NCBI RefSeq assembly: GCF_035117555.1
Contig: NZ_JAYKPK010000010.1
Coordinates: 1-64,000, forward strand
Direction: 5' to 3'
Source: Yoonia sp035117555
GTDB lineage: Bacteria; Pseudomonadota; Alphaproteobacteria; Rhodobacterales; Rhodobacteraceae
Length of the DNA: 64,000 nucleotides
Under the pieces are notes generated by a model. It searched no databases. It was not told the DNA's origin and worked only from the letters and a program-made list of their open reading frames with translations. Shown one piece after another: positions 42,412-51,136 of the stretch. The translations under genes and the position numbers were made by a program. The stretch's first letter is position 1. Each line of letters begins with the position of its first letter.

Positions 42412-44097
42412 TCAGATTTCATCGCCGAAATGCTGCATCACCAACCGGATCGGATTGGGCGCCGCCTGCCCCAGCCCGCAAATCGAGGCATCGGCCATCG
42501 CATCACAGAGATCCCCCAACAACGCGCAGTCCCAGCGATCTGCCTGCATCAGAATCACCGCCTTCTGGCATCCCACCCGGCAAGGCGTGCATTGACCACA
42601 GCTTTCGTCCTCGAAAAACCGCAGCATATTCAGTGCGGCATCCCGCACGCGGTCGTGGTCCGACAGCACCACCACCGCCGCTGATCCGATAAAGGTGCCG
42701 TGTTCTTGCAGCGTATCAAAATCCAGCGGCACATCATTGATCGCCGCGGGCAAAATGCCCGACGATGGCCCACCCGGCTGATAGGCTTTGAACACATGCC
42801 CTGTCGCCATCCCGCCTGCCGCCGCAATCACATCCATGATCGTCGAACCGGCGGGCAGCACATAGATCCCCGGCTGCGCTACGCGCCCTGAAACCGAATA
42901 GGATCGCAGCCCGATGCGCCCGTTCTTTTCCACCTGATTGAGCAGTTCCGGCCCTTCGCGACAAATCCGCGCGACCCAGAGCAGGGTTTCGACATTATGC
43001 ACCAGCGTCGGGCGGTCAAATATCCCCACCTCGGCGACAAATGGCGGGCGGTGCCGGGGCAGACCGCGCTTGCCTTCGATGCTTTCGATCATCGCGGATT
43101 CCTCGCCGCAGATATAGGCACCGGCCCCGCGCCGCAGGTCGATATAGCCGGGGCTGACGATCCCTGCCTCTTCCAGCGCCGCAATCTCACGCCGCAAAAT
43201 CGCCAGCACCGCGGGATACTCGTCGCGCATGTAGATGAAACAAGTGTCCGCCGCGACGGCCCAGGCGGCAATCAGCATCCCTTCCAGAAACAGATGCGGG
43301 TGCCGCTCCAGATAATGCCGGTCCTTGAAGGTCCCCGGCTCGCCCTCATCCCCATTCACGGCCAGATAGCGCGGGCCGGGATGGGCGCGCACGAAACCCC
43401 ATTTCTTGCCAGACGGAAAACCCGCGCCACCCAGACCGCGCAGACCGGAGGCGAGGATTTTATCCTGCACCAAAGCCCAGTCACCATGATCGCGCAGATC
43501 GGCCAAGGTCAGATAGCCCCCCTCTGCGCGATAGGTCGCAAGGGTCTGATATTCCGGCACCTGCGCGTGGATATCCCCCGCCGCAATCGCTGCCTGCACC
43601 TTTTCAACACTCGCATGGTCGATATGGTTGTGGCCGATTTCCAACGTGGGCGCAGTATCACAGCGCCCCATGCAGGGCGCGCGCAACACGCGGACCTCTG
43701 CGGGATCAAGTCCGTCTTCCAGCGCCGCTTTCAATGCCTGTGCGCCTGCCAGTTCGCAGGACAGGCTGTCGCAAACGCGGATCGTCAACGCGGGCGGCGG
43801 CACCTCGCCTTCTTTCACCATATCAAAATGGGCGTAGAAACTCGCGACTTCATAAACCTCGGCCTGTGACAGCCGCATCTCCTCGGCCAAGGCACGCAGA
43901 TGCGCGGCGGAGAGATGGCCGTAATGGTCCTGAATCAGATGCAGATATTCAATCAGCAGATCGCGGCGACGCGGGTGATCGCCCAACAGCGCACGCACCT
44001 CGTCCCAGGCTTTATCGTCAAGCTGGCGGCCCTTAGGCGTGTGCCGCCCTTTGCCTGTGCCGGAAATCCAGATGCCATCCTTGCTGTCTTCGGCCAT
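42412..44097 (-). CDS. NuoE-NuoF fusion, formate dehydrogenase beta-type subunit
   Basis: 561 residues from the ATG at 44097 after GGAGGG; a longer start at 44208 is unlikely. N-terminal thioredoxin-like [2Fe-2S] domain (cysteines in VCDSLSCELAG and APCMGRCDTAPT), then the NuoF FMN/NAD part (SGLRGLGGAGFPSGKKW, GDEGEPGTFKDR) and the 4Fe-4S motif CGQCTPCRVGC. Such proteins pass electrons between formate dehydrogenase alpha and NAD+. No alpha subunit gene is next to it. Confidence 0.9.
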   Translation of the reverse strand: MAEDSKDGIWISGTGKGRHTPKGRQLDDKAWDEVRALLGDHPRRRDLLIEYLHLIQDHYGHLSAAHLRALAEEMRLSQAEVYEVASFYAHFDMVKEGEVPPPALTIRVCDSLSCELAGAQALKAALEDGLDPAEVRVLRAPCMGRCDTAPTLEIGHNHIDHASVEKVQAAIAAGDIHAQVPEYQTLATYRAEGGYLTLADLRDHGDWALVQDKILASGLRGLGGAGFPSGKKWGFVRAHPGPRYLAVNGDEGEPGTFKDRHYLERHPHLFLEGMLIAAWAVAADTCFIYMRDEYPAVLAILRREIAALEEAGIVSPGYIDLRRGAGAYICGEESAMIESIEGKRGLPRHRPPFVAEVGIFDRPTLVHNVETLLWVARICREGPELLNQVEKNGRIGLRSYSVSGRVAQPGIYVLPAGSTIMDVIAAAGGMATGHVFKAYQPGGPSSGILPAAINDVPLDFDTLQEHGTFIGSAAVVVLSDHDRVRDAALNMLRFFEDESCGQCTPCRVGCQKAVILMQADRWDCALLGDLCDAMADASICGLGQAAPNPIRLVMQHFGDEI

Positions 44098-44232
44098 GCA
44101 ACCCTCCGCTTTCGCGGCAGCATAGCCGTTGCCCCGCCCGCAAACCACGCAAAAGCGACACCCTTGCGCCAAAGCGCGCAGACCCAGAGTTTCGCTTAAT
44201 CTGTCCATAAACCCATGCTATGACTATCGGTG

Positions 44233-45249
44233 ATGAGCAGACAAACCGCCCTTTTCGCCTTTGCCACCCTGCTGCCCGCGGGATTGATCGGCATCGGCGC
44301 AGTGCAAGGCGGGCCTTGGGTTCTGGCCGCCGTGCTGGTGCTGACATTGGTCACCAGCCTTGCAGACCGCTTGCTGCCCGAGGACCGCAGCCGCGATGAA
44401 GATGCGACAGGCACTGCGCTGGCGGTCGTCCTGGCGCTGGCGCATCTGGCACTGGTGCCCTTGGTGGTCTGGGCCTTGGCAGGTGACGCGATCAGCCGTC
44501 TGGAAAAGGTCGGGCTGTTTTTTGCCGCAGGCCTTTATTTCGGGCAGGTCAGCAATGCCAATGCGCATGAACTGATCCATCGCCCGCAGCGCGTGCTACA
44601 CCGGCTGGGGATGTGGGTTTATATTTCGCTCTTGTTCGGGCATCACACATCGGCGCATGTGCTGGTCCATCACCGCCATGTGGCGACGCGCCAAGACCCC
44701 AATACATCGCGCAAAGGTGAAGGGTTTTACCGTTATATGATCCGCGCCTGGGCCGGGTCGTTCAAAGGCGGCTACCGGGCAGAGAAAGACCGCCTTGCGC
44801 GGATCGGACGCGCCGCTTGGCGTAACCCTTATTGGGTCTATCTGGGCGGCGGTGCGGGTTTCATCGCGCTGGCCTATCTGCTGGGCGGGGCCAAAGGCAT
44901 GGTGCTTTACATCGCGCTGGCGGGTCATGCGCAGATGCAATTGCTGCTGTCGGATTATGTCCAGCATTACGGTCTGACGCGCAAAACCCGCGCCGATGGC
45001 AAAGCCGAACCTGTCGCCGCCCGCCATAGCTGGAACAGCCCGCATCTTTATTCCTCGGCCATGATGCTGAATGCGACCCGCCATTCCGACCATCACGCGC
45101 GGCCTGCCCGTGTCTATCCTGCGCTGGAATTGCCACCGGATGCGCCGGTGCTGCCGCGCCCTTTGCCGCTGATGGCAAGTATCGCGCTGGTGCCACCGCT
45201 TTGGCGGCGAATCATGGACCCTCTGGCGGATCGGTGGCGCGATGCGTAG
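44233..45249 (+). CDS. alkB: Alkane/fatty-acid hydroxylase, AlkB-type di-iron membrane monooxygenase
   Basis: 338 residues from the ATG at 44233. Histidine clusters HELIH (112-116), HVLVHHRH (142-149), QHYGL (His245) and NATRHSDHHAR (280-290) are the AlkB iron ligands, with about six membrane segments. Shorter than the classic alkane hydroxylase of 400 residues, as in many Rhodobacteraceae forms, so alkane substrate is not certain. Its end overlaps the next gene by eight bases. Confidence 0.87.
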   Translation: MSRQTALFAFATLLPAGLIGIGAVQGGPWVLAAVLVLTLVTSLADRLLPEDRSRDEDATGTALAVVLALAHLALVPLVVWALAGDAISRLEKVGLFFAAGLYFGQVSNANAHELIHRPQRVLHRLGMWVYISLLFGHHTSAHVLVHHRHVATRQDPNTSRKGEGFYRYMIRAWAGSFKGGYRAEKDRLARIGRAAWRNPYWVYLGGGAGFIALAYLLGGAKGMVLYIALAGHAQMQLLLSDYVQHYGLTRKTRADGKAEPVAARHSWNSPHLYSSAMMLNATRHSDHHARPARVYPALELPPDAPVLPRPLPLMASIALVPPLWRRIMDPLADRWRDA

Positions 45250-45625
45250 TTTTCTGCTGTTGCTCTGCCTCGCAACCCCGGCCATGGCGCTAGAGACGAT
45301 GGATGCGGACGCCTTCGACGCCCATGTCACCGGGCGCACGATCACTTTCCGCACCGATACCAACCCTGCTTTCGGGGTCGAGGCTTATTTGCAAGGTCGC
45401 CGCGTTATGTGGTCCACGTTCGAAGGCACCTGCATGTATGGCGTCTGGTTCGAAAGCAAAGGCGATATCTGCTTTCGCTATGATGGCGACCCGGTCCCCA
45501 AATGCTGGGCGATTTATGATGAACCCGGCGGGATCAGGGCCGTGTCAACCGACAGCGCCTTTGGCACCGTGATCTTTGAAACGGACGCGGATGAACCGCT
45601 GATCTGCAATGATCTGTCATCCTGA
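45242..45625 (+). CDS. Periplasmic protein of unknown function
   Basis: 127 residues with a signal peptide ending at AMA-L (residue 16). Four or five cysteines (Cys65, Cys78, Cys89 and one near the C-terminus) suggest disulfides. FEGTCMYGVWFESKGDICFRYDG and CWAIYDEP resemble small secreted proteins common in Rhodobacteraceae; no function is known. It overlaps the alkB stop and the convergent xseA end by nine bases. Confidence 0.75.
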   Translation: MRSFLLLLCLATPAMALETMDADAFDAHVTGRTITFRTDTNPAFGVEAYLQGRRVMWSTFEGTCMYGVWFESKGDICFRYDGDPVPKCWAIYDEPGGIRAVSTDSAFGTVIFETDADEPLICNDLSS

Positions 45626-47101
45626 GCGGACATTGACCCGCCCATCAGCAAACTGGATTTCCAGATCACCCGCTTTGGCTGCTGTCTGGCTATCCGTCAC
45701 CAGATCGCCGCCCGCGCGCACCACCGCATAGCCGCGTTTGAGCGTTTCCATATAACCCAAAGTCTCGCGCAGCCGGTCGAGTGACGCAAGCTTTGCTGCT
45801 CGCTCCGCCTGTTGCCGCGTCGCGCGGTCTGACAAGCGTTGCAAAGCGATGCCCAGCCGGTCGCCCTGCCGGTCCAGCCGCATCTGCAACAGATCCGCCC
45901 GCAATCCCCGCCCGGCCCGTTCCAATGTCGCCGCCGCATCGCGGTTGCGCCGTTGCAAAGCAGGCACCAGCCTGTCGCCAAGGGCGGTCAGATGCCGCCG
46001 ATCCTCTGCCAGTTTGCGCTGCAGGATCGCGGGGCGCAAAGCAGCGTCAGAGAGTTGCAGCCGCTTCTTCGCCGCCGCTTGCCGCAAGGCGGCTGGCAGA
46101 CGGTCAGTCAAGTAATCCAGCCGCTGCTTTGGCCCATCGGTCAGCGTCTCGACCTGCGGCAAAGCCCGCGCCAGATCGCGCAGACGCTGCTGGCGGTTCT
46201 GCACCCCGTTGGACAAGGCCCGCACCAACCGCGCGCCCTGCCCGTCCACAAAGGCCAAGAGTTCGATCCGCACCGGCACGGCGAGTTCTGCCGCCGCCGT
46301 GGGTGTCGGCGCGCGGACATCAGCGGCGAAATCGATCAGCGTGGTGTCGGTTTCATGCCCCACGGCAGAGATCAGCGGAATATCCGACGCCGCCGCAGCC
46401 CGCACCACGATTTCTTCGTTAAAGCCCCAAAGGTCCTCCAACGACCCGCCCCCACGTGCGACAATCAGCAGATCAGGGCGCGGCAAGGCACCGCCGGGGG
46501 TCAAAAGGTTGAAGCCGTTGATCGCCGCCGCCACCTCTGCTGCGCATTTCTGGCCTTGCACGGCGACCGGCCAGACCAGCACCTTGCGCGGGAAACGGTC
46601 GCGCAGCCGGTGCAGGATGTCGCGGATCACCGCACCCGATGGCGAGGTCACAACGCCAATAATCTCGGGCAGATAGGGCAGCTTTTGCTTGCGTGACGCA
46701 TCAAACAACCCCTCGCCCGCCAACATCGCACGGCGTTTTTCCAGCATCGCCATCAGCGCACCGGCCCCGGCAGGCACGATATCCTCAATGATCATCTGAT
46801 ATTTCGACTGCCCCGGAAAGGTCGTCAGCTTGCCAGTGGCGATGACCTCCATCCCTTCCTCCGGGCGGTGGCTCAGCGCGGCAGCACGGCCTTTCCAGAT
46901 GATGCCGGACAGAACCGAACGGTCATCTTTCAGATCCAGATAGATATGCCCCGAGGCTGGCCGTGAAATCCGCCCCAATTCACCGCGCACGCGGATATGG
47001 GAAAAGCCGCCTTCAATCGCTTTCTTGACCGCGCCCGAAATCTCGGACACGGAAAATTCCGGTGTGTTGTCGGCCGGGGTGGGATCGTCGAAAAGGTCCA
47101 T
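45617..47101 (-). CDS. xseA: Exodeoxyribonuclease VII large subunit
   Basis: 494 residues from the ATG at 47101; the frame is open for 425 more codons upstream but that is antisense to purD. N-terminal OB domain (SGHIYLDLKDDRSVLSGIIWKG), then the catalytic part with IGVVTSPSGAVIRDI, ARGGGSLEDLWGFN and SAVGHETDTTLIDFAAD, and a coiled-coil tail. Degrades single-stranded DNA with XseB in repair; xseB is not adjacent. Confidence 0.95.
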   Translation of the reverse strand: MDLFDDPTPADNTPEFSVSEISGAVKKAIEGGFSHIRVRGELGRISRPASGHIYLDLKDDRSVLSGIIWKGRAAALSHRPEEGMEVIATGKLTTFPGQSKYQMIIEDIVPAGAGALMAMLEKRRAMLAGEGLFDASRKQKLPYLPEIIGVVTSPSGAVIRDILHRLRDRFPRKVLVWPVAVQGQKCAAEVAAAINGFNLLTPGGALPRPDLLIVARGGGSLEDLWGFNEEIVVRAAAASDIPLISAVGHETDTTLIDFAADVRAPTPTAAAELAVPVRIELLAFVDGQGARLVRALSNGVQNRQQRLRDLARALPQVETLTDGPKQRLDYLTDRLPAALRQAAAKKRLQLSDAALRPAILQRKLAEDRRHLTALGDRLVPALQRRNRDAAATLERAGRGLRADLLQMRLDRQGDRLGIALQRLSDRATRQQAERAAKLASLDRLRETLGYMETLKRGYAVVRAGGDLVTDSQTAAKAGDLEIQFADGRVNVRSG

Positions 47102-47170
47102 CGGATGCTCTTGTGATATGGTTGCCCCGACCTTAGAACGCCCATGACCAAAGTCCAAGCGGAGAGCGCC

Positions 47171-48433
47171 ATGAACATCCTGATCCTCGGCAGCGGCGGG
47201 CGCGAACACAGCCTCGCCTGGGCGATCAAGCAGAACCCCAAATGCGACCGGCTGATCGTGGCACCGGGCAATGCGGGTATTGCGCAGATCGCGGAATGTG
47301 CCGATCTTGATATCCTCGATGGTGACGCCGTTGCGAATTTCGCCGAGGACAACACGGTGGATTTCGTGATCATCGGGCCAGAGGCCCCGCTGGCCGCCGG
47401 TGTTGCCGACCGTCTGCGGCGCGCAGGCTTGCTGGTCTTCGGGCCATCGCAGGCCGCGGCGCAGTTGGAAGCATCGAAAGCCTTTACCAAATCCATCTGC
47501 GATGCGGCAAATGCGCCAACTGCGGGCTATGCAACCTTCACCGAAGCAGATGCAGCCCGCGCCTATGTGCAAGCACAAGGCGCGCCCATTGTGATCAAGG
47601 CGGACGGACTGGCCGCGGGCAAAGGTGTCACCGTCGCGATGAACCTCGACGACGCTCTGGCGGCGATTGACGATATGTTCGATGGTGCCTTCGGCGATGC
47701 CGGGGCATCCGTGGTGATCGAGGAGTTCATGGAAGGCGAGGAAGCCTCCTTCTTCGTCCTCTGCGATGGCAGGACGATCCTGCCGGTCGGCACCGCCCAA
47801 GACCACAAACGCGCCTTTGACGGCGATCAGGGGCCGAATACGGGCGGCATGGGCGCCTATTCGCCTGCCCCAGTGATGACGGATGCCGTGACAGCGAAAG
47901 CCCTCAATGAAATCATCCAGCCGACGATGGATGAAATGGCCAGGCGCGGCACGCCCTTCCAAGGTGTGCTGTTCTGCGGTCTGATGATCCAGAACGGCCA
48001 GCCACGGCTGGTGGAATATAACGTCCGCTTTGGCGATCCGGAATGTCAGGTGCTGATGATGCGGTTGGGCGGGCAAATCCTTGACCTGCTGCAAGCCTGT
48101 GCCGAGGAACGGCTGCATGAAATCTCGGTCAACTGGGCCGATGACCATGCGCTGACCATCGTGATGGCGGCAAATGGCTATCCCGAGGCTTACGCAAAAG
48201 GCAGCGTGATCAATGGCTTGGACACGCAGCCCGAGGATAGTTTCCACATGGTTTTCCATGCCGGGACCAAGCGGGTGGACGGCCACTATCAATCCAACGG
48301 CGGTCGTGTGCTGAATATCACCGCGCGCGGCGCGACTTTGGCCGAGGCACATGAACAAGCCTATGCCATGGCACATGGGGTTGATTGGCCGGGCGGGTTT
48401 TACCGGTCCGATATCGGCTGGCGGGCGCTGTAG
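47171..48433 (+). CDS. purD: Phosphoribosylamine-glycine ligase
   Basis: 420 residues from the ATG at 47171, after GGAGAG. MNILILGSGGREHSLAW, DFVIIGPEAPLAAGVAD, the ATP-grasp KADGLAAGKGVTVA and NTGGMGAYSP are PurD motifs. Second step of purine synthesis. Divergent from xseA. Confidence 0.97.
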   Translation: MNILILGSGGREHSLAWAIKQNPKCDRLIVAPGNAGIAQIAECADLDILDGDAVANFAEDNTVDFVIIGPEAPLAAGVADRLRRAGLLVFGPSQAAAQLEASKAFTKSICDAANAPTAGYATFTEADAARAYVQAQGAPIVIKADGLAAGKGVTVAMNLDDALAAIDDMFDGAFGDAGASVVIEEFMEGEEASFFVLCDGRTILPVGTAQDHKRAFDGDQGPNTGGMGAYSPAPVMTDAVTAKALNEIIQPTMDEMARRGTPFQGVLFCGLMIQNGQPRLVEYNVRFGDPECQVLMMRLGGQILDLLQACAEERLHEISVNWADDHALTIVMAANGYPEAYAKGSVINGLDTQPEDSFHMVFHAGTKRVDGHYQSNGGRVLNITARGATLAEAHEQAYAMAHGVDWPGGFYRSDIGWRAL

Positions 48434-48436
48434 AGC

Positions 48437-48505
48437 TGAATGCGTTGCAAAGTTGAATGGACTGCAAAATTGAACGGGTTTCAGAATTGAAGTTGACTGT
48501 TGAAC
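48437..48505. repeat. 17-bp imperfect tandem repeat after purD
   Basis: Units begin TGAA at 48437, 48454, 48471 (17-base steps), then at 48488 and 48501 (shorter). The first two units are TGAATGCGTTGCAAAGT and TGAATGGACTGCAAAAT. Starts four bases after the purD stop. Confidence 0.7.
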
Positions 48506-48517
48506 GTCAGATGACTT

Positions 48518-48541
48518 TGACCTTTAGGTCATAAACTGACC
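48518..48541. promoter_or_regulatory. Overlapping TGACC/GGTCA palindromes upstream of comB
   Basis: TGACCT-TT-AGGTCA (48518-48531) is a perfect palindrome and overlaps GGTCA-TAAAC-TGACC (48527-48541), so three half-sites alternate. It looks like an operator for a dimeric repressor; the regulator is unknown. The comB ATG is 190 bases downstream. Confidence 0.45.
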
Positions 48542-48732
48542 AATAATAGAAACCGGGACCTTCGCGCAAATCGCAGAGAACGGGTGGAACGAACCCCTCG
48601 CCGACAAGGCCCGCAAGCTGGGCATCCCGGTCATGAAGCACGAGGGCGCCTCTTCGAGATCATGGTCGACATTGGTTCGACGGGGCAATTAGGCGTCTTG
48701 CAAAAATTGTTGTGCGGTAGGAGGCCAGACAA

Positions 48733-49440
48733 ATGCAGGTTATTTCTGAATGGGGTCTATCAGGCGTCGAATCTCTCATTGACCGCGCGGATGCCTTTGT
48801 TGTTGTAGACGTGCTATCGTTTTCGACATGTGTTGACATAGCCTGTGCCAACGGGGCACTCGTTTTCCCATTCCCAATTCACGATCAGGAGGCCGCGCAG
48901 CAGGAAGCTGATCGGCGAAATGCGGTGCTGGCGGGCAGGCGGTCCGACAAGACCGCACGTTTCAGCCTGTCCGCCCCGACCCTGCGGGGTATCGCCAAGA
49001 GAACGCGTCTGTTGCTCCCTTCTCCAAACGGGTCCCACATCTCCTTCGCGGCGAAGGGAAAGCCCATTCTTGCTGGTTGTCTTCGCAACGCCGCTGCCGT
49101 CGCGGAAGAAGCCATGCGCTTGGTGGAGGATGGTACACTCGCAGTTATTCCAGCCGGTGAGCGTTGGCAGGACGGTAGTTTGCGACCTGCCATCGAAGAT
49201 CTGATTGGCGCGGGCGCAGTCATCTCGGCATTGACAGGGACGCTCTCTCAAGAAGCTGCGGTGGCACGGGATGTTTTTCATTCCTCGCGGCCCGTATTGC
49301 TTGACCGGTTGATGCGCTCCGTATCGGGTGTTGAGTTATGTGAACGCGGCTTTCCGCAGGACGTCGAAACTGCGGCAACTCTGAACGTTTCGGCTTGCGC
49401 CCCGGTCCTGCGAGACGACTTTTACATCGCCGCGGGTTGA
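48733..49440 (+). CDS. comB: ComB-type 2-phosphosulfolactate phosphatase family protein
   Basis: 235 residues, ATG after TAGGAGG. Motifs VVVDVLSFSTCVDIACANGA, LPSPNGSHISF, PAGERWQDGSLRPAIEDLIGAGAVIS match the ComB/COG2045 family, which hydrolyses 2-phosphosulfolactate in coenzyme M-type pathways. Many bacteria carry ComB proteins without making coenzyme M; the role here may be in sulfonate metabolism. Its spacer and higher AT than the flanks suggest it may have been inserted after purD. Confidence 0.85.
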   Translation: MQVISEWGLSGVESLIDRADAFVVVDVLSFSTCVDIACANGALVFPFPIHDQEAAQQEADRRNAVLAGRRSDKTARFSLSAPTLRGIAKRTRLLLPSPNGSHISFAAKGKPILAGCLRNAAAVAEEAMRLVEDGTLAVIPAGERWQDGSLRPAIEDLIGAGAVISALTGTLSQEAAVARDVFHSSRPVLLDRLMRSVSGVELCERGFPQDVETAATLNVSACAPVLRDDFYIAAG

Positions 49441-49617
49441 TTGAAATCGAAGGTCCGCTCCATCCCGCTCACCGGACCTTCCACCTCCCTGCACCGAAGG
49501 TCCAGTTCGGTCAGAAATGCCTGACGGTCGGGCCACACTTGGCTGACGGGCCGCACCGATAGATTTCAGACAATCCGTCACATCGCCTCAAAGATACGCG
49601 ACGCTCCACACAGCCGT

Positions 49618-49645
49618 AAAAAAACCGCGCTGTTAGGCGCGGCTT
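49618..49645 (-). terminator. Intrinsic terminator of carD
   Basis: On the minus strand CCGCGC-CTAACA-GCGCGG is a six-pair GC hairpin followed by seven T residues, 20 bases after the carD stop. Confidence 0.85.
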
Positions 49646-49665
49646 TTCAAATCAACAGGCAGGGA

Positions 49666-50172
49666 TCAGGCGGCGCGACCGACCAGAACAGAACCAATCT
49701 GCGCGGCGGCAGCATTCTCGTCATCGCCAGCGACAGCGGCGAATTCGCGGGTCAGGCGTTCCAGGGCAGCTTCATATAGCTGACGCTCGGAATAGCTTTG
49801 CTCGCGCTGGTCGTCCTGGCGGTGCAGGTCGCGCACGACCTCTGCAATCGCGATCAGATCGCCGGAATTGATCTTTTGCTCATATTCCTGCGCCCGGCGG
49901 GACCACATCGCTTTCTTGACCTTGGCCTTGCCACGCAGGGTTTTCAGCGCATGGTTGACCACATCGGGCGTCGCCAGAGCGCGCATGCCAACGTCAGTCG
50001 CCTTATGTGTCGGTACCCGCAGCGTCATCTTGTCTTTTTCAAAGGCAATCACGAACATTTCCAGCTCGAAACCGGCAACTTCCTGCGTTTCCACGGAAAC
50101 GATCTTGCCGACACCATGTGCGGGATAAACAACAAACTGGTCGGGGCTGAATTCACTTTTCTTCTTGGTCAT
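49666..50172 (-). CDS. carD: CarD-family transcription regulator
   Basis: 168 residues from the ATG at 50172 (AAAGGAAG upstream); the longer start at 50211 is not needed. The N-terminal RNA-polymerase-binding Tudor-like domain (VYPAHGVGKIVSVE) and the C-terminal helical DNA-binding part (NHALKTLRGKAKVKKAMWSRRAQEYEQKI) are typical of CarD. Stabilises open complexes at many promoters, including rRNA genes. Confidence 0.94.
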   Translation of the reverse strand: MTKKKSEFSPDQFVVYPAHGVGKIVSVETQEVAGFELEMFVIAFEKDKMTLRVPTHKATDVGMRALATPDVVNHALKTLRGKAKVKKAMWSRRAQEYEQKINSGDLIAIAEVVRDLHRQDDQREQSYSERQLYEAALERLTREFAAVAGDDENAAAAQIGSVLVGRAA

Positions 50173-50208
50173 GATCTTCCTTTCAAGGCGATCCGGCGGC
50201 TCAGGCGA

Positions 50209-50241
50209 CAAAAAACCGTCGGTAACAAAGGCTACCGGCGG
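50209..50241 (-). terminator. Terminator-like hairpin in the carD leader
   Basis: The minus strand has CCGCCGGTA ... TACCGACGG (one mismatch) followed by six T residues. It lies 37 bases before the carD start, after the fdxA terminator, so it may be a second terminator or an attenuator. Confidence 0.6.
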
Positions 50242-50295
50242 GATGTTCCTATCAAGGCGGGATCAAATCGTTCGCGTCATTGAGGAATCATACCA

Positions 50296-50320
50296 CAAAA
50301 ACGCCCCCTTCGGAAGCGTC
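50296..50320 (-). terminator. Intrinsic terminator of fdxA
   Basis: ACGCTTC-CGAAG-GGGGCGT (with G-T pairs) followed by five T on the minus strand, about 45 bases after the fdxA stop. Confidence 0.6.
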
Positions 50321-50362
50321 CTGTAACAGCGGGATGAAATCCCCTTCTATCAATGGCTTAGC

Positions 50363-50698
50363 TCAGCCACCCTCGCCGGGCGTCTCGGAAAACAGGCGCA
50401 TCTTGTCAGGTTCGCCATCCATCTCGGCGGCACCGGGCAGCGGGTCTTTCTTGGTGATGATGACCGGCCACATTTCCGAATATTTGCGGTTGAACTCGAC
50501 CCATTTTTCCATGTCAGGCTCGGTATCCGGACGGATCGCATCGGCCGGGCATTCGGGTTCGCAGACGCCGCAATCGATACATTCATCCGGATGGATCACC
50601 AGCATGTTCTCACCCTCGTAGAAACAATCCACCGGACATACCTCGACGCAGTCGGTGTATTTGCAGGCGATACAATTGTCGTTGACGATATAGGTCAT
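50363..50698 (-). CDS. fdxA: Seven-iron ferredoxin FdxA
   Basis: 111 residues. MTYIVNDNCIACKYTDCVEVCPVDCFYEG supplies the 3Fe-4S/4Fe-4S cysteines, and ECIDCGVCEPECPADAI the second cluster, as in Azotobacter-type ferredoxin I. Electron carrier in the cytoplasm. Next to the S4 protein and helicase on the same strand, a common arrangement in this family. Confidence 0.95.
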   Translation of the reverse strand: MTYIVNDNCIACKYTDCVEVCPVDCFYEGENMLVIHPDECIDCGVCEPECPADAIRPDTEPDMEKWVEFNRKYSEMWPVIITKKDPLPGAAEMDGEPDKMRLFSETPGEGG

Positions 50699-50746
50699 GG
50701 GATCATCCGTAATGCTTCGGAACGTGTGCTAAAGCGGATCGCGCGG

Positions 50747-51136
50747 TCATTCAAGGCTGAAAGGGTCATCCATTCCGCGCTGCGTCATCATATCCCTGCG
50801 ATCCTTTTTGGTGGGCCGGCCCTTGCGGTCGCTGAGCGGTCCTTGCGGGGTTGGCACGGGGACAGGTGACAGATCCTCGTAAAGCGTTTGCGCCTCGGGT
50901 GCCGGACCACGACGGGTGCCGCAATCGAGGATACGGATCACCTTGGTCTGTTCGGCTTGCACAAAGGTCAGCACATCGCCCGCCCCGACAGCGCGGGCCG
51001 GTTTGCTGACCGGATTGCCGCCCACCCGCACTTTCCCGGCAGAGACGATCCCGGCGGCAATGCTGCGCGATTTGAAAAACCGCGCATGCCAGAGCCATTT
51101 ATCAAGCCGGATCACCTGCCGGGGCGCGTCGGTCAA
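50747..51136 (-). CDS. S4-domain RNA-binding protein (Hsp15-like)
   Basis: 129 residues from a TTG start that overlaps the helicase TGA (TTGA), preceded by AAAAAGG. IRLDKWLWHARFFKSRSIAAGIVSAGKVRVGGNPVSKPARAVGAGDVL is the S4 RNA-binding fold. In heat-shock Hsp15 this rescues stalled 50S ribosomes. Co-translated with the helicase. Confidence 0.9.
   Translation of the reverse strand: MTDAPRQVIRLDKWLWHARFFKSRSIAAGIVSAGKVRVGGNPVSKPARAVGAGDVLTFVQAEQTKVIRILDCGTRRGPAPEAQTLYEDLSPVPVPTPQGPLSDRKGRPTKKDRRDMMTQRGMDDPFSLE

Larger units (their letters stand above)
48434..48732. other. Repeat-rich spacer with a degraded coding remnant, between purD and comB
   Basis: Nearly 300 bases without an intact gene. 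Starting at 48437 there are three 17-base imperfect direct repeats of a TGAAxGxxxTGCAAAxT unit and two shorter ones. Then a palindromic cluster at 48518-48541. At about 48558-48663 a frame reads TFAQIAENGWNEPLADKARKL and more before losing its sense, which looks like a fragment of a lost gene that I cannot name. Confidence 0.55.

Noticed and set aside
47102..48376. An N-terminal extension of xseA reaching 48376
   Set aside because: It would be antisense to purD over its full length, and the ATG at 47101 gives a normal-length protein with a good start motif.
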